Source: Synergistaceae bacterium
GTDB taxonomy: Bacteria > Synergistota > Synergistia > Synergistales > Synergistaceae
Assembly: GCA_031274115.1 (NCBI GenBank)
Contig: JAISQP010000152.1
Location: forward strand, 1-12,299
DNA: 12,299 nt
Direction of reading: 5' to 3'
A program made the position numbers and the translations under genes. Of this stretch, positions 1 through 8,500 are shown one piece after another (the first letter of the stretch is position 1; every line of letters begins with the position of its first letter). The notes under the pieces are model-generated. The model saw only the letters and a program-made list of their open reading frames with translations. It did no database searches and was not told the DNA's origin.

Positions 1-617
1 GGGTTGCTGTCAAATCTGCCTCTGCAAGTCTCGCACAGCCCGTCTAGGCCGTCCGCGCTCCCCTCGATGAATTTTTTGAGAGCCTCGCGATATGCCGGTC
101 TGCACTTCGGACAGCCCACTGAATTGATGAGCGCCCGCAGGTTCGAGAGGCCGAGCCTCCGGTATATCTCCATCGAGGTGTCTATGGTCTCGATGTCCGC
201 CATAGGGCTCGGCGAACCCAGTATCTCGAAGTCAATCTGCCAGAACTGCCGATATCGTCCCTTTTGCGGACGTTCGTAGCGAAACATCGGCCCCATCCCC
301 CAGAGCTTGACGGGCTGAGGCTGACGCCTCATTTCGTGCTCCAGATACGACCTGGTCATCGACGCCGTCAGCTCCGGCCTGAGGGTTATGCTCCTTCCAC
401 CTCTGTCGATGAACGTGTACATCTCCTTCTCGACGACGTCTGTCGCGTCTCCGATCCCCCTGCTGAAAAGCTCCGTATGCTCGAAGACGGGCAGCATAAC
501 CTCGCTGTAGCCAAAGTCGCCGGCGACGTTCCTGCACACGTCCATGACCCGGGCCCACTTCCACGACTCGTCCCCAAGAACGTCCCTCGTCCCCCTCGGC
601 GCCTTTATTATCTCCAT
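1..617 (-). CDS. hisS: Histidyl-tRNA synthetase, N-terminal part (cut by window edge)
   Basis: Class II aminoacyl-tRNA synthetase that charges tRNA-His with histidine in the cytoplasm. The 205 readable residues begin MEIIKAPRGTRDVLGDE, the usual HisRS start, followed by LPVFEHTELFSRGIGDATDV near residue 45. Next come the histidine-binding segment SITLRPELTASMTRSYLEH and motif 2, FRYERPQKGRYRQFWQIDFE. A CPKC...CETC pair near residues 175-200 is typical of many bacterial HisRS proteins. The reading frame is open to the window edge, so the C-terminal half and the anticodon-binding domain lie outside. The ATG at 615-617 is preceded by an AGGGGGAAGAGG-type ribosome binding site. HisZ, the HisG regulatory subunit, is the main alternative. 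The intact motif 2 and full RGTRDV start favour HisS. Confidence 0.93.
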   Translation of the reverse strand, partial: MEIIKAPRGTRDVLGDESWKWARVMDVCRNVAGDFGYSEVMLPVFEHTELFSRGIGDATDVVEKEMYTFIDRGGRSITLRPELTASMTRSYLEHEMRRQPQPVKLWGMGPMFRYERPQKGRYRQFWQIDFEILGSPSPMADIETIDTSMEIYRRLGLSNLRALINSVGCPKCRPAYREALKKFIEGSADGLDGLCETCRGRFDSN

Positions 618-656
618 GCCTCTTCCCCCTACGTTTCAAATGATGCGCAGACGCCT

Positions 657-665
657 ATGTTACCA
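657..665 (-). promoter_or_regulatory. Possible extended -10 promoter for hisS
   Basis: On the minus strand the sequence reads TGGTAACAT, an extended -10 element (TG, one base, TAACAT) that would start transcription about 33 bases upstream of the hisS ATG. I see no good -35 box at the right distance. A second candidate further upstream is TATAAT (minus strand of 778-783), with a weak TTCAGG 17 bases before it. I cannot decide between them by eye. Confidence 0.35.
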
Positions 666-789
666 TACAAAAAACCGGACGTGCAGAGCATGGCGCCGCA
701 TATCCGACCGATCTTCCGCCGCGGGTTATCGCAATCTACCGGGAAATGCTTATTAATGTCTAAATCCGTCAATCAAAATTATAGAATAG

Positions 790-798
790 TGGTAAAAT
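790..798 (+). promoter_or_regulatory. Extended -10 promoter for the L,D-transpeptidase gene
   Basis: TGGTAAAAT is an extended -10 element about 52 bases upstream of the start codon, which would give a leader of roughly 45 bases. The -35 region (about 769-775) is poor, as is common with extended -10 promoters. The same nine bases occur upstream of the methyltransferase gene on the other strand. Confidence 0.45.
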
Positions 799-849
799 AG
801 CCTGAATAAGATCGCATATACGTTAGAAAAAAGCTGGGGGCGACTTGAA

Positions 850-1410
850 ATGCCGCGTTACGCGATTAAATTTTTTGCGATTGTGGCGCTCGTTTTGTCT
901 TTTCATTGTGCCCGCGACGGGCTTTCGCGAAGGGCCGAAGCGGCGGCAAGTTCTTATGCGGCCGCGAACAATGAATTATGGATAAAAATAGACAAGAAGA
1001 AACTCCAACTCTACCTCTACAAAGGTAATGACACTGTTTTAAAGACCTATCCCGTAGCGATCGGCAAGGGCGTTGGGACAAAAAAAACGCGCACCGATCT
1101 CATTACGCCGACGGGAGTGTTTAAAATATGGCGGGTAGTGGAGGACGCAACCCAACTCATCTACGACCCGAAGTGGTTCGGAGAACCGGGCGAGCCGCAA
1201 AAGGGGGCGTATGGGGCTAAACTGATATCTTTTTACAACCCGTGGCAGATCGCGATACACGGCACAAACGCGCCAAGCTCCATCGGCAAACGCGTTACTC
1301 ACGGATGCGTTCGGCTGAAGAACAAGGACATAATGGAGCTTACGTCCTACATAAAGCCCGGTATGCGCCTTTTGATCGTAGAAAAATCAGTGGAAAAGGA
1401 CGCGATTTAA
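850..1410 (+). CDS. Exported L,D-transpeptidase (YkuD domain)
   Basis: Probable periplasmic cell-wall enzyme that makes 3-3 peptidoglycan cross-links or attaches proteins to peptidoglycan. The 186-residue protein starts with a basic, hydrophobic signal sequence (residues 1-33, likely cut near AEAAA). The YkuD catalytic domain follows: LWIKIDKKKLQLYLYKG near residue 43, TPTGVFKI near 92, the conserved His in IAIHGTN (His137), and the active-site loop SIGKRVTHGCVRL with catalytic Cys153. Both hallmark residues are present, so it should be active. Cys20 sits in SFHC, which is not a lipobox, so I do not call a lipoprotein. There is no LysM or other wall-binding domain. The ATG is preceded by a G-rich but imperfect ribosome binding site. 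It stands alone between divergent hisS and two convergent genes. Confidence 0.93.
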   Translation: MPRYAIKFFAIVALVLSFHCARDGLSRRAEAAASSYAAANNELWIKIDKKKLQLYLYKGNDTVLKTYPVAIGKGVGTKKTRTDLITPTGVFKIWRVVEDATQLIYDPKWFGEPGEPQKGAYGAKLISFYNPWQIAIHGTNAPSSIGKRVTHGCVRLKNKDIMELTSYIKPGMRLLIVEKSVEKDAI

Positions 1411-1475
1411 GGAAGCGCTGATTAATCGCTAAAACGACGCCATTCAGGCCTCTGACAGTAAATCAGCCTTCTTAA
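1407..1475. repeat. Imperfect inverted repeat between convergent genes
   Basis: GAAGCGCTGATT (1412-1423) pairs with AATCAGCCTTC (1461-1471) with one bulged C, making an 11-bp stem around a 37-base loop. Flanking TTAAG/CTTAA extends the symmetry. It begins at the transpeptidase stop codon and lies in the gap before the convergent small gene. The long loop and missing T-tract make a simple terminator unlikely. A short MITE-like relic or a bidirectional RNA structure is possible. Confidence 0.35.
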
Positions 1476-1491
1476 CCCGCTCCATCCAGGA

Positions 1492-1716
1492 TCAGAGCCC
1501 AAGTCTTTCTTTGGCGGATCTGATTGCGAGTTCCGTCTCTTCTATCCATTTAGCGCGCTTCGCGCTCTCGATCGAAAGCCCCTTTGGGTCGTTCAGCAGA
1601 AAGTCCAATTTTTTCTCCTGGATGCGTATCCATTCCAGCGTCTTTTTATCATGCGCTTCGTTTTCCCTGAAGCTCGAGAGTTCTTCATCGTCCTCTTTAA
1701 CAAAAGCTCTGCTCAA
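1492..1716 (-). CDS. Small charged protein starting SRAFVKEDD (TTG start)
   Basis: Predicted soluble cytoplasmic protein of 74 residues, very rich in Lys, Glu and Asp and probably mostly helical or coiled-coil (residues 18-72). It starts (M)SRAFVKEDDEELSS, closely resembling the N-terminal signature shared by GreB/GreA-like transcription-factor relatives and small companion proteins. The C-terminal zinc-free FKBP-like Gre domain is absent, so it is not a complete Gre factor. I chose the TTG at 1714-1716 because GGGAGGG lies eight bases upstream and the family signature then starts exactly at residue 1. An in-frame ATG at 1738-1740 has a poorer ribosome binding site and would add eight residues. 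The gene lies 43 bases after the methyltransferase gene and is probably co-transcribed with it. Function unknown; a role near RNA polymerase is only a guess. Confidence 0.62.
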   Translation of the reverse strand: MSRAFVKEDDEELSSFRENEAHDKKTLEWIRIQEKKLDFLLNDPKGLSIESAKRAKWIEETELAIRSAKERLGL

Positions 1717-1759
1717 AGATAATTCCCTCCCGGCTAACATCCCGTAAGTATGAATACAA

Positions 1760-2368
1760 TCAATATATGGCGAAGTACGCCGGAAGAAGTTGCGATTTAA
1801 CAAATATTTCGATAAATTCAAAGAGCCCTACCGCCCAGACAAAATACACCGCGTCCGCTATCTCTCGCCGGTATGCCCTTGTATTGACTATATATTCAGC
1901 GGGTTCGTGGAATTTTGACACGTCGGGGAGGAATCTCGGCGTGGACGCGACATAATTATCGTACGCTTCTCCGAAGATGTGCGATAATTTTTGCTCCTCC
2001 GTACCGATAGTTATTGGATATATGACGGCAAAGACGACAGCGATCACAGCCGTTAATATCAGGGACTCCGTGCAAAGACCGACGCCGACTCCTCCGATTA
2101 AACTGAAAAAGTACAGCGGGTTGCGGCAAATGGAGTAAGGGCCAACCGTGACCAAGGTATCGGTTTTATAGCCCGCGATGTACTGAGCGCACCACAATCT
2201 GCCGACTGTCGCGCACCCCACCAGGAAACAGCCGGCGATAATCATCAAATCCGTAAGGACGGGCGCGGAGGACTCTAATTTTCTGTCGGAAAACATAAAA
2301 ACCAGAATTAAAACGCCGCCCAGCAACTGAGATATCCTCGTTCTATGAGGCACTACAAATTCAAACAT
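1760..2368 (-). CDS. Membrane methyltransferase, isoprenylcysteine carboxyl/PEMT-like superfamily
   Basis: Integral membrane protein of 202 residues resembling the ICMT/phospholipid N-methyltransferase superfamily, which uses S-adenosylmethionine at the membrane face. The signature pieces are LVTVGPYSICRNPLY (residues 72-86), the acidic EEQKL (124-128) and FGEAYDNYVASTPRFLP (132-148). Hydrophobic segments lie near residues 12-27, 40-56, 84-122 and 172-190. The substrate cannot be told from sequence; many bacterial members are uncharacterised. The ATG at 2366-2368 has an ideal GGAGGG eight bases upstream. The in-frame ATG at 2452 has no ribosome binding site and would lie right at the predicted transcription start. 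It is divergent from the NRPS gene. Methylation of the peptide product is conceivable, but the only link is proximity. It is visibly more AT-rich than the NRPS. Confidence 0.82.
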   Translation of the reverse strand: MFEFVVPHRTRISQLLGGVLILVFMFSDRKLESSAPVLTDLMIIAGCFLVGCATVGRLWCAQYIAGYKTDTLVTVGPYSICRNPLYFFSLIGGVGVGLCTESLILTAVIAVVFAVIYPITIGTEEQKLSHIFGEAYDNYVASTPRFLPDVSKFHEPAEYIVNTRAYRREIADAVYFVWAVGLFEFIEIFVKSQLLPAYFAIY

Positions 2369-2458
2369 ACAGCAAACCCTCCAAATAATTTTAAGCGCTT
2401 TTACTATGAAAACTGTATTCCACCTGCTTCTTGTATACAACACTTCCTTCATGGCGCG

Positions 2459-2488
2459 ATTTTACCACTTTTTTTGTGTTTTTGTCGA
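2459..2488 (-). promoter_or_regulatory. Promoter for the methyltransferase / small-protein pair
   Basis: On the minus strand TCGACA (2483-2488, five of six bases of TTGACA) is followed after 18 bases by the extended -10 TGGTAAAAT (2459-2467). Transcription would start near 2452, leaving a leader of about 84 bases before the ATG at 2368. It lies back to back with, and partly overlaps, the putative NRPS promoter. Confidence 0.55.
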
Positions 2489-2504
2489 TGTCTCGATGTA
2501 CAAT
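2474..2504 (+). promoter_or_regulatory. Possible NRPS operon promoter with TCGATGT repeat
   Basis: TACAAT (2499-2504) is a good -10 box about 34 bases before the NRPS ATG. The -35 is weak: TTGTGT at 2474-2479 with a long 19-base spacer is the best I see. Between them TCGATGTC and TCGATGTA (about 2485-2500) form a tandem repeat that could bind an activator, which would fit the poor -35 box. The region also overlaps the -35 box of the divergent gene, so one regulator could act on both. Confidence 0.35.
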
Positions 2505-2537
2505 AAAGATGCGGAAATCTGACAGGGGGTGTTTTCA

Positions 2538-5500
2538 ATGAACAGCATTGGAGACTACGCGCGTGAAAGCAGCGTATTGAAAGAGGAAACTGGAAATTCT
2601 GAAAAACCTGACGCGAGGGAACGCGAGGTTTGGCCGCTGACCTTTCAAGAACGCCAGATGGCGGCCGAACAGTATCTGCGTCCGGATTCGGCGGCTTATC
2701 ACATCAACTTCGCTCTGAGGCTTTCCGGCGTCCTGGACGGGGTGAAACTCGAAAGGTCGCTGGGGGCCTTTGTGGAGCGTCACAGAATCATGCGCTCGTT
2801 CTATCCAGTCGAAAATGGCGACATCGTTCATAGGGTATCCGGCAGTCTCACCGTCCGGCTCGAGAAGAAAATTTGCCGCCCGGAGGAGCTCGAACCCCTC
2901 GGGCTTCAATCTCTCATTCGCTCCCTGAACTACCCTTTTGATCTATCCAATGCGCCGCTTTTCAGATTTTTTCTCATCGAGACCGGCAAAAACGAGCACG
3001 TCCTGATCCTCTGGGTTCATCACATCATCATGGATGGCCTGAGTTTCGGTATATTCCTCAGGGAACTCCGCGAACTCTACGAAAATGGCGGCGAATACCG
3101 CGCGTCGGAGGTTCCTGACGGCCCTGACTACCTCGACTACTCGGTCTGGAGGGCAGGACAAGACGCTTCTGAAAAGAGCAGACAAGAGAACGAGGAGCAT
3201 AAAAAGTTCTTCCTTGATATGTTCGCGGACGGCGCGCCGGAGAATGATATGCCCACGAAACCCGTCAGACCGGCGAAACTGCCCGCTGCGTCGGCATACG
3301 CGCAAAGGCGCGTCGACATCACGCTTTTGCGGGAAGAAGCCGCGAGGCGGGGAAAGACGACGTTTACCTTTCTTTTCTCGGCCTTCGCCCTCACTCTGGC
3401 CAAGTACTGCGACAGCGGCGACGTGGTTATGGGCGTGGCGCTTAAAGGCCGCGCGCCGGAAACATCCGGCATGGTCGGCATGTTCGTCAACACGCTTCCG
3501 GTTCGCGTCAGCATTGACCCGAACGAAAACGCCTACGATTACGCAGAGCGCGCGGCCAGGACCCTCGACGAGGTCAAGGCCCGTCAATTCTGCCCTCTGG
3601 AGTCCCTTACCCCTCTTCTCGCGCCGGACCGCGACGAATCGCGCAACCCCGTTTTCGACGTGATCGTCAATTATATTGACGAATACGAGGCTTTCGACAT
3701 GGGCGGCGTGTCGGTACAGGCGCTGCCCCGGACCTTGCAAGAGCTCAACATCGACCTCAAGCTGGAAATGATACGAGAAAAGAACGAACTTCGCGCAGTA
3801 TTGTTGTATTCTCCGGAACTCTACGACTCGGAGGTTGTCGACGGAATGCTGACGCACTTCGAGTCCGTAATTGGGAGAATGTCCGAGAGGGAGAAAACCC
3901 GCGCGACAGTCGGGGAAATTTCAGAACTGCCGGAGGCTCATCGAAAGAGGATACTGGAGGACTTTGCCGGCGACCGTTCCGACAGGACGCTCGGCCGCAC
4001 CGTCGTCGATCTTTTCCGCGAGCGGGCGAGGGAGGACGCTGGCAATAGGGCCGTGCTGTTCAAAGATTTGGTTCTCTCCTATGGAGAGATGGACACGCTG
4101 ACGGACAAACTGGCCGCGCGCTTATTCGAGTCTGGAATCGGGCGCGGCGATTGGGTCGGCGTCCTGATCCGGAGGAGCGAGATGATGCCTATTTGCGCTA
4201 TGGGCGCGCTCAAGTCAGGAGCGGCCTACGTCCCGCTGGACCCAAGCTATCCGCCAGAGAGGTTGGAGTTTATGCTGAGAGACTCCGGGGCTAAAACTAT
4301 CATCGCGGATCCCGGGCTCGAATCCCTGATTCCCGGCTTCGAGGGAACGACGATATGCACCGATGAAATCAGAAACAAGAAGGACTCGCCTGCGCACAAA
4401 GCCCCGCTCGCCGCTTCACCGCGCCCCGACGACCCCCTCGTACTGCTCTACACGTCGGGCACGACGGGACAGCCCAAAGGAGTTGTCCTGTCCCACGCCA
4501 ACCTCGCGAACTTCTGCGACTGGCTTTCACGAACGTACGAAATGACCCGCGAGGACGTTGTAGCGGCCTATGCCAGCTTCGGCTTCGACGCGTGCCTGAT
4601 GGACATGTTCCCGACGCTGACGGCCGGCGCAGCCATCGATATTGTCCCTGACGAAATGCGGCTCGACCTGCCCCGGCTCAACGACCGCTTCAACGAAAAG
4701 GGCGTGACCATCGCCTTCATGACGACGCAACTCGGACGCCAGTTTGCCGCGGACATGCGCAACACGTCCCTGCGCGCGCTTTCTGTCGGCGGGGAAACGC
4801 TCGTTCCGATAGAGCCGCCAGGGTCTTTCGTTATGTACAACGCCTATGGCCCCACGGAATGCACGATACTTTCCGCATTTTTCAGGGTGGATCGGCTTTA
4901 TGACCGGGTACCCCTGGGCAAACCGCCGTCTAACACAGCTATTTATATCGTGGATAAATCTGGCGGACTGGCGCCGATAGGCGCGATGGGCGAACTCTGT
5001 ATTGCCGGGCGTCAGGTTGGGATCGGTTATCTGAACCGCCCGGAACTGACCTCGGAGAAATTCGTCAAAAATCCGTTCAGCGATAGCCCAGACTTTGCCC
5101 GCATGTACAAAACCGGCGACGTCGCCAGATTTTTGCCCAGCGGCGACGTGGACTTTATCGGGCGCAGGGACTTTCAGGTGAAGATTCGCGGTTTCCGCGT
5201 CGAACTGTCGGAAATCGAACTGAGGATTCGGGAATATCCCGGCGTTAAAGACGCCGCCGTAGTACCCTTCGACGCGCCGGGAGGAGGAGGCAAATGCGCG
5301 GTGGCCTACATCGTCTCGGATTCCAATATCGACGCCGAGGAACTGAACCGTTTCATCGAGACGAAGTTGCCGCCTTACATGATCCCGGCCGCCATCAGAC
5401 AGATAGAAGCCATTCCCCTCAACCCTAACGGAAAAGTGGACCGGAAGAAACTCCCGCCGCCGGTGTTCGGGGCTTCGGAGAAAACCGCCGCGCTCAGCGA

Positions 5501-8500
5501 CGCGGCGCACCCCGGCAACGACCTCGAAGCGGTTATTTCCGAGGTCTTGACGGACATTCTCGGCCACGACCAGTTCAACCTTTACACCAACCTTCTCCGC
5601 GCCGGGCTCACGTCCCTGGCGGCCATCCGATTCTGTTCCCGGCTCGACGAGCGTCTCGGCGCGGCGCCCTCGGTTCCGGATATAATGAAGTCGCCGACCC
5701 TGCTGGACGTAGAAAACGCAATCCTGCGCAAGCTGCTGAACGAGCGGCTTGCGGACGCCGCGCTGACGCCCGGCGCGACGTACGACGACGATACGGGCTA
5801 TCCTATTTCCCAGAGCCAGGCGGGCGTATGTTTCGACTGTATGAAACGACCCGGCTCTACCGGCTACAACATCCCGTTCCGCATCCGGTTCTCCCCCGCC
5901 GTCGACGCGCGCCGCCTGACGGAAGCCGCGGCCGCTGTCATCGACGCTCACCCTGTGGTCAAGTCGCACCTTGTGACCGTCGGCGACGAAATACGCCAGG
6001 TTTTGCGCGACAACCCGGCGGAGGTACACTGCGACGACGCGAGCGACGCGGAGTTGGAGGATATTGTCCGGGGTTTTGTAAGGCCGTTCAATCTTTTCGA
6101 AGGGCCGCTCTACCGCGCGCGCGTCGTCAGAACTCCGTCCGGGACGACGCTGCTAGCGGATTTTCACCACATCGTGTTCGACGGGACCTCGCTCGACATC
6201 TTCCTTCGCGATCTGGGCGCGGTCTTTGAAGACGGTGATTTTTTGAAAAAAAATCGCTCCGCGAGGGAAAAAATCTCCTGCTTCGACTGGGCAGCGAGGG
6301 AAAAAAGCGACGAAGGGGGATCGGACTGGCTCGCCGACAAGGCATACTTCGACGAACAGCTGACTGGCTTCGAGGGAGCGAGTGAACTTTCATCCGATAT
6401 GAATATTCAAAACCAGGAGAGTGAAGCCAGCCCTGACATAAACACACAGGAAAGCGTCTTCGCTGAGGTCGTAAGACCAGTGGACGGGGCGTTGGCAGAT
6501 AACTTTTCGCGCGCCAACGGCGCGACCCCGGCGGGCCTTTTCCTCGCCGCCCTCGCGTATGCCGTCGGGCGCTGGATACAGAGCGAGGATGTCTGTCTCG
6601 CGACGGTCAGCAGCGGACGAGGCGATCCCGGGCTGAGGAACAGCTTCGGGATGTTCGTGCGGACACTGCCCCTGAGATTGCGAGTAAAAGAAAAGGGAAT
6701 TGTCTCGTCGCTCGACTTCGTGCGCGCGTGTCAGCAAAGACTGACAGACGCGACGCTTCATGAGCGGTATCCCTTCACCCGAGTCGCGCAGGAATGGGGA
6801 TTCGAGCCCTCGATCCTGTACGCGTGCCAGATTGGACTCGTTGAAGACCGCAAAGTCGGCGGCGAGTCCGCGCGGGTGGAGTTTTTGATACCGGAAAACC
6901 CGAAGTTCAAGATAGCGGTCTTCGCAGAGGAACGCGACGGAACGCCAGCCTATGTTGTGCAGTATGACTCGTCGCTCTACTCCGCTTCCCTCATGGAGCG
7001 ATTTGCCGAAACTCTCGCCACGGCGTTTGAAAACATCGCTGCGCGGCCTCACGCGCCGCTTTCCGAGGTATCACTGATGTCGGACGCCGCCCGGAAACTT
7101 ATGGAAAAATTCAACGACACCGGGGACGGAAGTCCCGATACCGGAAAAACGTTGGTGGAGATGTTCGGCGCGGCGGTCCGCGCAAACCCCGATAAAACGG
7201 CTCTTATCGCCGACGACGGAGAATACGCGTATTCGGACCTGAATGAACGCGCCAACCGACTGGCAAACGCGCTGTTGATGCTGGGCGTGAAAAAAGAGGA
7301 CAGAATCGCCTTTGTTTTACGCCGCACGAGCCGAGTCATAGTATCTATGTTCGGCATTATGAAAGCCGGCTGCGCCTACGTGCCGATCGACCCGGATTAC
7401 CCGGAGGAGCGCGTCCGCCACGTCTTGAGCGACGGCGGCGTGAAATTCCTCCTGACGACTCCCGACCTTCGCGCCGCCGTCGAAGCGGCCCTTTCCGAAA
7501 TAACAGAGACGCGCGCGCTGGACTTCGACTCGCTCGTGGAAAACGCAAGCCAGGAGGAGCCGGCGGCGTCCGTGACGCCGGACATGCTGGCTTACATTTT
7601 GTTTACTTCCGGATCGACCGGAAAACCTAAGGGAGTGATGATCGAACATCGCGGAATAGCGAACTTCATAACGGACGATCCGCGCAACGGCTACGTCCGC
7701 GCTCTGACGCTCGGCGACTGCACCATGCTGTCGATCACCACCGTCGCTTTCGATATGTTCGGCATCGAGACGCTGCTCCCGCTCTGCAACGGCCTGACAA
7801 CAGTGCTGGCCGACGACGAGACGGCAAAAGATCCGGTGCGGATAGCGGAACTTTTCGAACGCGCCGGCGCGGACGCGATTGACTCGACACCGACGAGGCT
7901 TCTGGAGTATTCCGAGTACAGCCCGCTGCTCGACGCGCTCCGGCGGTGCAAGGTGATCGTGCTCGGCGGTGAAAAATACCCGTCCGCGCTTCTCGCCCGT
8001 CTTAAAAAAGACAGAAAACACGACTCCGGGCTCTTCAATATCTACGGTCCAACGGAAATATCCGTCGCATGCAACGGCAAGGACCTCTCGTACACGAACC
8101 GGATTACAGTGGGACCCCCTTTGCTCAACGTGCTCGAAGTGGTCGCGGATTCGGACGGCAACGCCCTTCCGCCTGGCGTAGTCGGCGAACTTTGGGTTGG
8201 AGGACGCGGCGTTGGACGCGGGTATGTCAACAGACCGGAGCAGACCGCGGAGAGGTTCGTCCTGTACGAAGGAGAACGTTTTTACCGGTGCGGGGATTTG
8301 GCGCGCTGGACAGAGGACGGAGAAGTCGAAATCCTCGGACGCAACGACAACCAAATAAAACTGCGCGGTCTGCGGATAGAACTCGGCGAGATCGAGAGCG
8401 CCCTGTCGTCCATCGAAGGAGTACGCTCTTGCGCGGTAGTGATACGGAACATTCGCAATTCCGACCACCTCTGCGCGTACTACGCGGCGGACGCCGCCGA

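Noticed and set aside
618..849. Possible T-box leader upstream of hisS
   Set aside because: The conserved AGGGTGG.ACCGCG antiterminator motif is not found on the minus strand in this region.
2369..2452. Longer form of the methyltransferase starting at 2452
   Set aside because: That ATG has no ribosome binding site and falls at the predicted transcription start, whereas the ATG at 2368 has an ideal GGAGGG.
4527..6029. Long open frame (500 codons) on the minus strand inside the NRPS gene; similar ones at 7317-8597 and 2943-3857
   Set aside because: They are antisense to clearly conserved NRPS domains, have no recognisable motifs or ribosome binding site, and are expected in GC-rich genes.
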